Shown: positions 1 through 8,211 of the stretch, piece by piece
Layout of the letters: each line of letters opens with the position of its first letter
How positions within the stretch are numbered: position 1 is the first letter of the stretch
NCBI GenBank assembly: GCA_965247425.1
Contig: OZ252023.1
Location: forward strand, 4,278,001-4,342,000
Direction of reading: 5' to 3'
DNA from: CAZOZZ01 sp965247425
GTDB lineage: Bacteria > Acidobacteriota > Terriglobia > 20CM-2-55-15
Length of the DNA stretch: 64,000 nucleotides
The notes under the pieces: generated by a model
What the model was told of the DNA's origin: nothing
Database searches by the model: none
Seen by the model: only the letters and a program-made list of their open reading frames with translations
Translations under genes and position numbers: made by a program

Positions 1-570
1 TCCCTTGCTGAGTATCGGATCCCAGACACGCAACCCCAGACGCTTCATCAACAGGCCGTTCTCGCCGCTTGCATCCACAACCACGCTCGCGGGGACGTCG
101 CGAACCGTTCCGTCCGCCTTGACCCTCACTCCGACGGCTCGGTCTCCCTCAAAGAGGACGTCCAACACGCGCGCACCCTCATGCGCGACAACACCATGCT
201 CCCGTGCGTTCTCGATCATCATCTGATCGAACTCGCTTCGAACCACTTGCCAGGTCTGGGAACTGGGATGCTCCTTGTTGTCGGCAAAGTAGAAAGGCTT
301 CGATCCCTTACCTTTTGCGTTGAAGAACTGTACGCTGTGCTTCTCTACGAAACCGCTCTGCCGCATCTTGGGAAGCATGCCCAGGCGCTCCAGAACCGGG
401 TAGGTTTCCGGGATCAGCGATTCGCCGATGTGAAAACGCGGAAACCGTTCGCGCTCGAACAGCTCGACCCGATGTCCCTGCCGGGCAATCAGCGTCGACG
501 TGGTGGATCCGGCAGGCCCACCCCCGATTACCACGACTTCCGGCCGATCCCCACCCCCCTCCTTAACCAT
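1..570 (-). CDS. FAD-dependent oxidoreductase, halogenase/geranylgeranyl-reductase-like (partial, 3' end outside window)
   Basis: Only the first 190 codons are present; the frame is still open at base 1. The N terminus carries a dinucleotide-binding loop VIGGGPAGS (residues 14-22). It is followed by FPRFHIGESLIP (43-54), a pattern typical of flavin-dependent halogenases and related tailoring monooxygenases, and a later FAD-contact stretch VVVDASGE (163-170). The WxWxIP motif that would separate true halogenases from reductases would lie beyond the left edge, so chemistry is unresolved. The ATG overlaps the end of the thioesterase gene by 8 bases, indicating translational coupling, with GGAG-rich sequence inside the upstream frame. 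The neighbours (radical SAM, thioesterase) suggest a small tailoring or lipid-modifying pathway; that is inference. Confidence 0.85.
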   Translation of the reverse strand, partial: MVKEGGGDRPEVVVIGGGPAGSTTSTLIARQGHRVELFERERFPRFHIGESLIPETYPVLERLGMLPKMRQSGFVEKHSVQFFNAKGKGSKPFYFADNKEHPSSQTWQVVRSEFDQMMIENAREHGVVAHEGARVLDVLFEGDRAVGVRVKADGTVRDVPASVVVDASGENGLLMKRLGLRVWDPILSKG

Positions 571-1006
571 TTGCAACCTCGAAACGGTCTCGGATGTCGG
601 GTGGGATTCGAATCATCCTTATCGGCTCGTCCGATACCTTTCTCACGCACGCCATTGTCAGACTACCGACGGCGATCTTCTCGTCATCCTTCGTCAAGAC
701 ACAGTCGTAGCGCATCGTCTTGTCGGTAATTTCCGCGATGCGAATGCACACCTCGAACTCGTCTTCGAACTTCAAGGGGCGAAAATATTCGAAGGATGTC
801 GCCAATCGCGGAAATCCGATTTCGGCCCTGGGCGGAACGATACTGAGACCCGCCTCTCGCCAGAGGGCGTGCTCGGCCTCTTCCATGTAACGAAAGAAAC
901 GGGTGAAGTGGACGAACCCGGCCAAGTCGGTCTCGGCAAACTGGACGCGCCGTTTCAGCCTGTACTCACTCTGCAATCTTTGGGTTGCTCCAGACGTAGA
1001 CGTCAC
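563..1006 (-). CDS. Hot-dog fold acyl-CoA thioesterase (4-hydroxybenzoyl-CoA thioesterase/YbgC type)
   Basis: A 147-residue protein of the usual length for single-domain hot-dog thioesterases. The family signature is visible as FAETDLAGFVHFTRFFRY (residues 23-40), with Asp27 in the position of the catalytic acid of the 4HBT family, followed by the MEEAEH helix. It should hydrolyse an acyl-CoA or acyl-carrier thioester in the cytoplasm; the substrate cannot be read from the sequence. The start is a GTG whose G is shared with the TAG stop of the upstream radical SAM gene (TAGTG), and its end overlaps the next gene, so three genes form one coupled transcription unit. Confidence 0.88.
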   Translation of the reverse strand: MTSTSGATQRLQSEYRLKRRVQFAETDLAGFVHFTRFFRYMEEAEHALWREAGLSIVPPRAEIGFPRLATSFEYFRPLKFEDEFEVCIRIAEITDKTMRYDCVLTKDDEKIAVGSLTMACVRKVSDEPIRMIRIPPDIRDRFEVANG

Positions 1007-2346
1007 TACGTGTAGCGAATGCCTGCATGCTCGGGCAGGAAAAAACGTGGCAACAGAGCGTCGACTCTCAACAATCCTTCTCGCGACAGCGTCACTTTTT
1101 CCTCGGTCGCCGAGGAGAGGAAACCTTCGACCTCGAGGGTGGCCAACGGATTCCGGAACCGCTTGAGAACATTCAGGTCATACTTGTCCTTGAAATACGC
1201 GGGTCGAATGAAGCCTTTCTTGAACCCCAGAACAAGTTCGCGAATCATCCGCTCTTCTCCCGTGGGCTCGTATGCGCGCGCCAACGGTATTTCGTTGGCC
1301 CGGATCGCCGGGCCGTACTGTTCCCACCGGTCCAGGTTCTGCATATGAACCCCGTTGATGTGGCCGAACGACGCGACCCCCAATCCCGCCAGGTCCGCGC
1401 CCTCCCACAGCCTGTCACGATAGACGAATCGGGTTCGAGACCGGTCCTTCACCGCCGTGTAGGCGCTTCCGAGGTGGTAGCCTGCCTGCTCGAGGGCCTC
1501 GAACGCCTCCTTCATCCATCGCCGCTTGGTCGCCCAATCCGCGACCGGTTCTTTGAACTGTCCTGTCCCATCGAGCAGATCCCGGCTGATCGTCGTGTTG
1601 AACGGGAGTTCCATCTGGTAGATCGTCACGCTGTCGGGCGCCAGCTTCAGTGTCTCGGTGATCGTCTCGTGCCAGTTCTCATCGGTCTCGCCCAGCATGC
1701 CCGCAATCAAATCGATGTTGATCTGGGGAAAGTCGAGCTTCCGTGCGCGCTCGTATGCCCGGAAGACTTCAGCCGAACGGTGGGCACGACCGTTGAGGGC
1801 GAGTATCCGGTCATCAAAATTCTCGATGCCCAGGCTCAGGCGCGTCACACCCAGGCGCCGGATGACACCCAGCTTTGTCTCGGTCAGTGTGCCCGGTTCG
1901 CATTCGAAGGTGACCTCCTCGGCGCTGTCCCACGCGGCGATTCCCCTCAGTCGCGTCACCAGACCCTCGAGCTGGCGCGATGAAAGGAACGAAGGTGTGC
2001 CGCCGCCAAAATATACGAAATTCACGGCCCGTCCGTCGATGGCAGGCCGGCGGGCATAGAGTTCCATCTCGTGAACCAGAAGATCGATGTAGTTCTCCAC
2101 TTCTGCGGCATTCTTCTCCGTGTACACGCGAAAGTAGCAGAAGTGGCACCGCTTTCGGCAGAAGGGAATATGCAGATACAAACCCAGAGGAACACCGGAC
2201 ACGGGCTCGGTATCGAGAGCGGGTATGGCAACCCGTTCCACATCGTCGCTGGTCCACACAGAAAATGGAGGATAGTTGGCGACGAAGAAGCTGCCAACCT
2301 CTGTCTCGTCCTGTTTGTCGGCCATGAGCCGCGATTGATCACTCAT
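1006..2346 (-). CDS. Radical SAM protein of the coproporphyrinogen III oxidase/HemW-like family
   Basis: A 446-residue radical SAM enzyme. The cluster-binding CxxxCxxC is CRKRCHFC (Cys63, Cys67, Cys70), followed by an aromatic residue as in HemN/HemW. The GGGTPS motif that contacts SAM is at 114-119, and a HemN C-terminal-like region follows. Members of this family act as oxygen-independent coproporphyrinogen oxidases, heme chaperones, or tailoring enzymes such as methyltransferases and cyclopropanases. The tight coupling here with a thioesterase and a halogenase-like flavoprotein, and not with heme genes, favours a tailoring role (inference). ATG start at 2346 has only a weak ribosome binding site; a second in-frame ATG lies seven codons downstream. 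Confidence 0.88.
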   Translation of the reverse strand: MSDQSRLMADKQDETEVGSFFVANYPPFSVWTSDDVERVAIPALDTEPVSGVPLGLYLHIPFCRKRCHFCYFRVYTEKNAAEVENYIDLLVHEMELYARRPAIDGRAVNFVYFGGGTPSFLSSRQLEGLVTRLRGIAAWDSAEEVTFECEPGTLTETKLGVIRRLGVTRLSLGIENFDDRILALNGRAHRSAEVFRAYERARKLDFPQINIDLIAGMLGETDENWHETITETLKLAPDSVTIYQMELPFNTTISRDLLDGTGQFKEPVADWATKRRWMKEAFEALEQAGYHLGSAYTAVKDRSRTRFVYRDRLWEGADLAGLGVASFGHINGVHMQNLDRWEQYGPAIRANEIPLARAYEPTGEERMIRELVLGFKKGFIRPAYFKDKYDLNVLKRFRNPLATLEVEGFLSSATEEKVTLSREGLLRVDALLPRFFLPEHAGIRYT

Positions 2347-2440
2347 ACGTCTCGCTCTAACCTATGTACGGATTCAGTCGTTCGGCCGTTACGTTTATTA
2401 TGGCAAACGAGGCCTGCATCGAATCTATCACAATAGGCTT

Positions 2441-4201
2441 TTATCCACTCCGGAGTCGAGCTAGTTCCTCGTCGACCACATCCGGATCAAGTTTCCGAAA
2501 CAGGGGCCGGGGTTCCGCCAGCACCTGACCGGGCGCAAGTTGACTGGGTTTCCATCGAACGGTGGAAGCGTATGCACCGGCAAGTACGTTTCTCTCCCCA
2601 AACTCATCACAGGTGGGCGCGGCGACCGGTGCAGCCAGCTTATCCGTATATCCCAGCATAGTCCTCAAGTGGTGGCTGCTGTGGGGCAGGAACGGAGAAA
2701 GAAGTATGCTGAGGTGGTCGACCACCTGAGGGGCGGTGTACAACACCGTCGCCGCTCGAACGGGATCGCTCTTGAGAAGCTTCCAGGGTTCCTGTTGGGC
2801 CAGATACAGGTTGGCGTGGTGCGCCACGGCCAAGGCCTCCTGGAGGGCGGATCGGATCCGGATCTTTTCCAGATCGCTCCCGACGGACCTGAACGCCTCT
2901 TCGCTGGATAGTAGAAGTTCCCGGTCCGCAGATTCCAGCGTCCCAGGTTCGGGAACCCGGCCGTACGTCCGCCAGGCCAGGCCCAGGGTGCGATGGGCCG
3001 GGTTGCCCCATACCCCAACCAACTCGTTGTTAGTCCGATCGACGAAGTCCTTCCAGGACCAGTTCGCATCGCGTGATTCGGGAGCGTTGGCCGCAAGATA
3101 GTAACGCAGTTGATCGGCTTCGTACCGATCTTCGATGGCGGGGAGGAACAGGGCCCAGCCTTCGCTCGTGCTCATCTTCCTACCTTCGAGGTTGAGGAAC
3201 TCGTTCGCCGGCACGTCGTAGGGCAGCGCCAGAGTCCCGTAGCCGGCCAGGAGTGCCGGCCAGATGATTGTATGGAACGGGATATTGTCTTTCCCGATGA
3301 AGTAATACGATCGAACTCCTTTGGTCTGTGAGCCGTCCAAATTCCACCAATCACGCCATCGATCGGCTTGCTCCAGCCTGCCGGCCCACTCCTTCGACGC
3401 GGAAAGATACCCGATCACGGCGTCGAACCAGACGTAGATGCGTTTCTGCCGAAAACCCGGTTCATCTACCGGGACCGGAACGCCCCACTCGATGTCGCGC
3501 GTGATGGCGCGATCCTTCAAGCCCGCGCGGAGCCAGTTTTCGGTAAACTTCAGCGTGTTCGGACGCCAGTGGGATCGGTCCACGCCCGTCAGCCAATCAC
3601 GGATCTCCGGTTCAAGCCTGGCAAGGTCGAGCAGAAAATGCTCGGTATCTCGAAATGTGACCGGGGCGTCGTCCAGCGTAGATCGTGGCTCGATCAACTC
3701 TTCGGTTTCGTGGACCCTCCCGCAGCGGTCGCACTGGTCTCCCCGCGCGCGATCAGAGCCGCAATTCGGGCAGCGGCCTTCGACATAGCGGTCCGGCAGA
3801 AACCGGGCCAGGGTCGGGGAATAGGCGCCGGTTACCGTCTTTTTCGTCAAATAATCTTTTTCCAGCAAGCGGGAGAAAAACTTCGAAGTGACTTCGTAAT
3901 GATTCTCGGTATAGGTCTGTGTAAAGAGATCGAAAGAGATCCCGAGTTTGGAGAACGTGGTCAGGAACGATTCGTGATAGCGGCGGATGACGCTGGCCGG
4001 CTCCACGCCGTCTCGCTCCGCCTGAAGCGTGATCGGCGTTCCATGACAATCCGATCCGGAGACCATCAGAACGTCATTCCCTGCGAGTCGATGGTATCTG
4101 GCAAAAATGTCGGCGGGCAGGTAGGCCCCGGCAAGGTGTCCTGCGTGTAGCGGACCATTGGCATAGGGCCATGCTACACCGATGAAGATTCGATCGGCCA
4201 T
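2441..4201 (-). CDS. metG: Methionyl-tRNA synthetase
   Basis: Class Ia synthetase of 586 residues that charges tRNA-Met in the cytoplasm. The HIGH-type signature is PLHAGH (17-22) and the KMSKS loop is KMSTS (342-346). One zinc knuckle is seen with Cys144, Cys147, Cys157 and Cys160. The anticodon-binding helical domain follows; there is no C-terminal EMAPII/OB tRNA-binding extension, so this is the short form. The ATG is preceded by GGAGG five bases upstream. It is convergent with nothing and sits alone between the radical SAM unit and a propeller operon, with a repeat-bearing spacer upstream. Confidence 0.97.
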   Translation of the reverse strand: MADRIFIGVAWPYANGPLHAGHLAGAYLPADIFARYHRLAGNDVLMVSGSDCHGTPITLQAERDGVEPASVIRRYHESFLTTFSKLGISFDLFTQTYTENHYEVTSKFFSRLLEKDYLTKKTVTGAYSPTLARFLPDRYVEGRCPNCGSDRARGDQCDRCGRVHETEELIEPRSTLDDAPVTFRDTEHFLLDLARLEPEIRDWLTGVDRSHWRPNTLKFTENWLRAGLKDRAITRDIEWGVPVPVDEPGFRQKRIYVWFDAVIGYLSASKEWAGRLEQADRWRDWWNLDGSQTKGVRSYYFIGKDNIPFHTIIWPALLAGYGTLALPYDVPANEFLNLEGRKMSTSEGWALFLPAIEDRYEADQLRYYLAANAPESRDANWSWKDFVDRTNNELVGVWGNPAHRTLGLAWRTYGRVPEPGTLESADRELLLSSEEAFRSVGSDLEKIRIRSALQEALAVAHHANLYLAQQEPWKLLKSDPVRAATVLYTAPQVVDHLSILLSPFLPHSSHHLRTMLGYTDKLAAPVAAPTCDEFGERNVLAGAYASTVRWKPSQLAPGQVLAEPRPLFRKLDPDVVDEELARLRSG

Positions 4202-4380
4202 GTCGGCCTCCAGGTGAGAGGTTCGTTAGAAATAGAGGATAAATGGGCGCGGGGATTCTATTAGGCGGCGGGAACCGCCATAGGGGACCGCATCGAGGAG
4301 ATGAAATGCTGTCTGTACGTCACTTCTGAATTCTAACAGACCGGATATTCCCGAAACAGGTATCTCAAGAGAAAAGAAGA

Positions 4381-4511
4381 TCAACGCGAAGACGCAGAGG
4401 GGAGGGCCAAGGTTGAGACGCGGACTACAACAGATTGAGAAATCAAGATCTTCTCTGCGCCTTTGCGCCTCTGCGGTGAAAAAATCTCCTCCGCGTCTTC
4501 GCGGTGAATCC
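4381..4511. repeat. Inverted pair of dispersed CGCAGAGG-type intergenic repeats
   Basis: The gene-free stretch 4202-4530 holds a copy of the widespread repeat reading CGCGAAGACGCAGAGG at 4385-4400. Reverse-complementary copies lie at 4453-4480 (CTCTGCGCCTTTGCGCCTCT) and 4488-4511 (CTCCGCGTCTTCGCGGTGAA). Together they can fold into a long imperfect hairpin. When translated, these repeats give the arginine-rich HRRGAKAQR peptide often mis-annotated as a protein. The rest of the spacer shows no gene. Confidence 0.7.
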
Positions 4512-4530
4512 TTGTGCTGGATCCTGCAGT

Positions 4531-5646
4531 CTAGTGAAACGCAAAAAGAAGGCCGTCCTGGGAGCCGATGACGACATAACCATCCACGATGGCGGGCGAG
4601 GCTGAAAGCGGGCCACCTGCTTCGAACTCCCAGAGTTTTTCTCCCGAAGCCAGGTCGAGCACATACAAACGTCCGTCGTGAGACCCGACATAGACACGCT
4701 CACCGGAAACGACCGGCGAGGAGTCCACCCTGGCGCGTGTGGTAAAGATCCAGACGTTCTCGCCGGTGTCCCGATCGAGCGCGTGTACCATCTTGTCGCG
4801 CCCGCCGATCACCACCAGGTCGTCTGTCGCAGCGGCAGAGGAATAGAACGGGAATCGTCTGGTGGGATGCTCGTAACGCCAGGCCAGGGAACCCGTCTCC
4901 AGGTCGATGGCAAGCACCTCGCTGTCGAAGGTGCCGAAATACATCCGGTCTCCCACGAGGGTTGCCGACGCGCCGGTGTAAGCGCCGGCGTCCAGAGTGT
5001 TGATGACCTCGCCGTCGCTGACCCGGATGGTACGCAGAAAGCCGTCACAACCCGCCACGTAGGTGACACCTTCGGATACCGCTGCGGTGCCGTGTATGTA
5101 GCCGTCTGTTCCAACCTTCCAGGCCAACTCCCCGGTTCGCTCGTCGAGCGCATACAGGAACGTGTCGTAAGAACCGACAAGCACGCGTCCGTCGACGACA
5201 ACGGGAGACGACTTTACTTCGCTCTCGGTTGCGAACGTCCATCGCCGCTCACCGGTTTCGGCGTCGACAGCATGGACCGTTCCACCCAGATCACCCACAA
5301 AAACGACGCCATCGTGGACCGCGGGGGAGGACTCGCCAATCGGCTCGACGGTGTTGTATTTCCAGCGGAGCCCACCCGTCACCAGGTCGACGGCGTGCAG
5401 CTCCCCCATCTGTGATCCTACGTAGACCGTACCACCGACGATAGAAGCCGAAGAATCTATCGACTCGCCCGCATCATATGTCCAGGCCAGGCTCAGCCGA
5501 TCGGGAACCTTTGCCGTCGTCACTCCGTTCAGATGCGCGTTGCCGCGGAACTGGGGCCAATCGGATCCACCCGTCGTGGTGGACTGTCCCAGTGCCGAAG
5601 TCACAGCCAGAACAGTCCACAGTGTTGCACTCATCAATACGCGCAC
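4531..5646 (-). CDS. Secreted PQQ-binding-like beta-propeller repeat protein
   Basis: About 371 residues: an N-terminal signal peptide ending near ALGQ, the motif DWPQFRG that opens all six propellers in this window, then about seven PQQ-like repeats of the form VYVGSxDGxLYALDxxTGxxxW. The catalytic Ca/PQQ ligands and disulfide of true quinoprotein dehydrogenases are not evident, so it may be a binding or scaffold protein and not an enzyme. The GTG at 5646 is chosen over an ATG at 5634 because GGAGG lies seven bases upstream of it and it gives a charged signal-peptide N terminus. It overlaps the end of the alcohol dehydrogenase gene by 13 bases, implying coupled expression. Confidence 0.85.
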   Translation of the reverse strand: MRVLMSATLWTVLAVTSALGQSTTTGGSDWPQFRGNAHLNGVTTAKVPDRLSLAWTYDAGESIDSSASIVGGTVYVGSQMGELHAVDLVTGGLRWKYNTVEPIGESSPAVHDGVVFVGDLGGTVHAVDAETGERRWTFATESEVKSSPVVVDGRVLVGSYDTFLYALDERTGELAWKVGTDGYIHGTAAVSEGVTYVAGCDGFLRTIRVSDGEVINTLDAGAYTGASATLVGDRMYFGTFDSEVLAIDLETGSLAWRYEHPTRRFPFYSSAAATDDLVVIGGRDKMVHALDRDTGENVWIFTTRARVDSSPVVSGERVYVGSHDGRLYVLDLASGEKLWEFEAGGPLSASPAIVDGYVVIGSQDGLLFAFH

Positions 5647-6773
5647 TCGTATACCTCCAGGGCCCCGGCGGCGTCGAAAGGGCGGGGATTGCACCGGCCC
5701 GTCCACTGTTTTGCAGCGTCGGCAGCAAGCTCGGGCAGATCTTCATGACCGACGCCGGCGTCACGAAGTCTTGTCGGGAGCCCGCCAGCCGTAGCCAGTT
5801 CCTCGAGCTTTTCCGCCAGAGCGTCCGCAGGCCGGTTCGAGGCGGACCGCAGCCCAATGGTCTCGGCCAGATCGGCGTACCGCGCGGCACATACCTTCCC
5901 GTTCCATCTGACGACGTGCGGCAGCATGTGGGCTATCGCCGCACCGTGTTCGGTGCCGTAGCGAGCCGTAATCGGGTTGGCAGAGGCGTGAGCCGCACCC
6001 AGCATCGATTGTTCGATGGCCGCACCCGCATAGAAGGCGCCGAGCAACATGTCACCGTTGGCGGAAACGTCGTCCGGATGCTCCAGAACCCGTTCGAAAC
6101 TCCCCAGCAACAACGACGCCGCTTCACGCGAAAATTCATCCGAGGCTACGCTGCGCTTTGTCGTCACCCAGGTTTCAACAACATGAGATATGGCATCGTA
6201 GCCTGCGGCTGCTCGTACCTTCCGTGGCTGGGTCCGCGTCAACTCGGGATCGAGGATCGCCAACTTGAATGCTGCGCCGGGGTCGCCACAAGCCATTTTT
6301 ACGTGCGTTTCGGCGTTGGATATCAGGGCGTAGCTCTGGGCGTCACTACCGGTGCCGGCCGTGGTCGGTACCGCGAGCATGGGGAACATAGGCCGGGACG
6401 CCTTGGCGTATCCCCAGTAGTCCTCCATCCGCCCGCCGTTGGTAATCAGGAAATTAATGCCCTTGGCGCAGTCCATCGAACTGCCACCTCCAAGGCCCAC
6501 GAGCGAATCCACCTTCCGGGATCCTGCAAAAGCACGTCCGGCTTCTATGGCAACGGTGTCCGGATTTTCGGTGAAATCGTGGAAGCCCGCCGCTTCGATG
6601 CCTGCAGCTTCGAGCAGAATGACAGCGCGGTCGAAGTACCCTGCGGCGACGATTCCCCGATCGGATACGATCAGCGTGCGCCGGAAACCCATACCGTGGG
6701 CAACCTCGCCGAGTTTCTCTATCTCACCGATCCCGAAAAGGACCCGGGTCGCAAGACTCTCAAGGGCCTGCAT
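5634..6773 (-). CDS. Iron-containing alcohol dehydrogenase
   Basis: A 379-residue group III (iron-type) alcohol dehydrogenase without signal peptide, so cytoplasmic. The NAD-binding GGGSSMD motif (about 95-101) and TTAGTGS (137-143) are present. The metal ligands are recognisable as Asp193 and His197 in GYDAISH, His262 in GAAHASANP and His276 in GTEHGAAIAH. It reduces aldehydes or oxidises alcohols with NAD(P). The longer frame begins 13 codons upstream, but that overlaps the preceding propeller gene more deeply; the ATG at 6773 is preferred, with moderate certainty. It is sandwiched in one overlapping operon with three secreted PQQ-like proteins, which suggests a shared substrate. Confidence 0.92.
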   Translation of the reverse strand: MQALESLATRVLFGIGEIEKLGEVAHGMGFRRTLIVSDRGIVAAGYFDRAVILLEAAGIEAAGFHDFTENPDTVAIEAGRAFAGSRKVDSLVGLGGGSSMDCAKGINFLITNGGRMEDYWGYAKASRPMFPMLAVPTTAGTGSDAQSYALISNAETHVKMACGDPGAAFKLAILDPELTRTQPRKVRAAAGYDAISHVVETWVTTKRSVASDEFSREAASLLLGSFERVLEHPDDVSANGDMLLGAFYAGAAIEQSMLGAAHASANPITARYGTEHGAAIAHMLPHVVRWNGKVCAARYADLAETIGLRSASNRPADALAEKLEELATAGGLPTRLRDAGVGHEDLPELAADAAKQWTGRCNPRPFDAAGALEVYECAY

Positions 6774-8211
6774 TGGACCCGTCGATGGCATAAAGCATGT
6801 TGCGGGTAGCAATGTACAGGACGCCGTTCGCCGGCACGGGCGTCGAGTAGACGGAACTGCCCATGTTGATTTCCGAGACCACCGTCATCTCCCGTCCCTC
6901 TTCCATGACGATCAGGTCACCATCCTCGTCTCCCATGTAGATCTTTCCGCCGGCAAGCATCGTGGAACCCCACATCGCGGCGAGCATGTCGTACTTCCAG
7001 ATCTGCTCGCCTGTCTTCGCGTCCAGAGCATGAACGAAGCCGCTGAAGTCGGGTATGTAAAGGACTCCATCCCGGATCGACGGGGTCGAAATCGAGCGGC
7101 GAATATCCGTGTAATGCCACACGCGTCCCGTCTCTGTGATGTCGCCGCGCTGGGTGGGATCGATCGCGTACAGGTGGCCGACTCCCTCGCCATGTTCGGG
7201 ATCCTGGCCGTTGGCGATATACACGAGGCCATCATAAAAGACCGGCGTCGAGATTAGCTCGTTGCGTGTCCGGGGCCAGACCGAGTCATCCGGATTGGTA
7301 TTGAATTCCCAGAGCTTCTCCCCGGTTTCGGCAACGAAGCCGCGGATCCAGCCATCACCCTGCGCGTTGATCGCCTGAACGACACCATCGACTTCCCCTA
7401 AGGTGGGGGTGGACCACTGTCCGTGCAGGATGTTCTCACCCGGAGAGTCGTCTTCCCAGACCAGCTCGCCGGTCTTCTTGTTGAGCGTGATGATCGACGG
7501 CGCGCGCGGGGAAGGAACGTTAACGTGGGTTTCGTCCTGACCGTTCGCGGTATTGATATAGAGCAGGTCGCCGTGGACCACCGGCGAAGAGTTCGTCATG
7601 TTGTGCGGGTGGTTCCCGAGTTCCTCCATCATGTCGAAGGTCCAGAGGATCTCGGGAAACGGCTTACCCTCGTCGTCTCTGGCGCGAATGTTGACGGCAA
7701 CGACCTCGCTCCGGTTCGTCGCGTAGTACAGCACACCTTCCTCGATGAGGGGAGAAGAGCAGATGCCCTGATAGGGCCAGTCGTTCACACGACCTTCCTG
7801 CAGCTTGTCGGTCGCGAGCTGCCAGAGGAACTCTCCGTCGGATTCGCTGAAGGCATAGAGGACACCTTTGTCGCCCGTCACGTTCGGATCGCGAGGGGTC
7901 TCGTTGTTGGTCCCGACAAACAGCATTCCCTCGGCAATAACCGGGTTTCCATAGGTCTGAGATCCGAGTTCCGCGGACCACTTGATGCCTTCGCCCGTGA
8001 AAATGTCCCACGTGGTGGGTAGACCTTCCATGTCCGAAACCATGTTGCGGTCGGCGGTCCCGCCCCACATCGGCCAGTCCCCCGTGCCGGGATCGGAAGG
8101 CTCCGCACCGGGAATGGCGGGCGCCTGGGCCAGCAGAAGCAGCGCGAACAATACGGTTAACAGGCGCATGCAGGAAAACACTTTTGCTTTTCGATTCATG
8201 TTCATGTTCAT
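6760..8211 (-). CDS. Secreted PQQ-like beta-propeller protein
   Basis: About 483 residues with a hydrophobic signal segment (LLTVLFALLLLAQAP) and the DWPMWGG variant of the shared opening motif. PQQ-like blades run through the rest (examples VLYAFSESDGEFLW, YAIDPTQRGDI, VHALDAKTGEQIWKY). The longest open frame begins 90 codons earlier, but that part lies wholly inside the upstream gene in another frame. The ATG at 8211 forms an ATGA overlap with the upstream stop and is the likely start; two more in-frame ATGs follow within four codons. Probably periplasmic and possibly a quinoprotein, but without clear active-site residues. Confidence 0.87.
   Translation of the reverse strand: MNMNMNRKAKVFSCMRLLTVLFALLLLAQAPAIPGAEPSDPGTGDWPMWGGTADRNMVSDMEGLPTTWDIFTGEGIKWSAELGSQTYGNPVIAEGMLFVGTNNETPRDPNVTGDKGVLYAFSESDGEFLWQLATDKLQEGRVNDWPYQGICSSPLIEEGVLYYATNRSEVVAVNIRARDDEGKPFPEILWTFDMMEELGNHPHNMTNSSPVVHGDLLYINTANGQDETHVNVPSPRAPSIITLNKKTGELVWEDDSPGENILHGQWSTPTLGEVDGVVQAINAQGDGWIRGFVAETGEKLWEFNTNPDDSVWPRTRNELISTPVFYDGLVYIANGQDPEHGEGVGHLYAIDPTQRGDITETGRVWHYTDIRRSISTPSIRDGVLYIPDFSGFVHALDAKTGEQIWKYDMLAAMWGSTMLAGGKIYMGDEDGDLIVMEEGREMTVVSEINMGSSVYSTPVPANGVLYIATRNMLYAIDGSNAGP

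Noticed and set aside
4443..4703. 86-codon minus-strand frame ending in HRRGAKAQRRS
   Set aside because: Its end is a translated dispersed repeat and its start overlaps the propeller gene out of frame; not a real protein.
5478..6809. Plus-strand open frame of 443 codons opposite the iron alcohol dehydrogenase
   Set aside because: The minus-strand gene has clear metal and NAD motifs; the plus frame is a compositional shadow.
6773..6812. Upstream ATG at 6812 as the alcohol dehydrogenase start
   Set aside because: It would overlap the upstream propeller gene by 53 bases and adds residues before the conserved N terminus; the ATG at 6773 was preferred.
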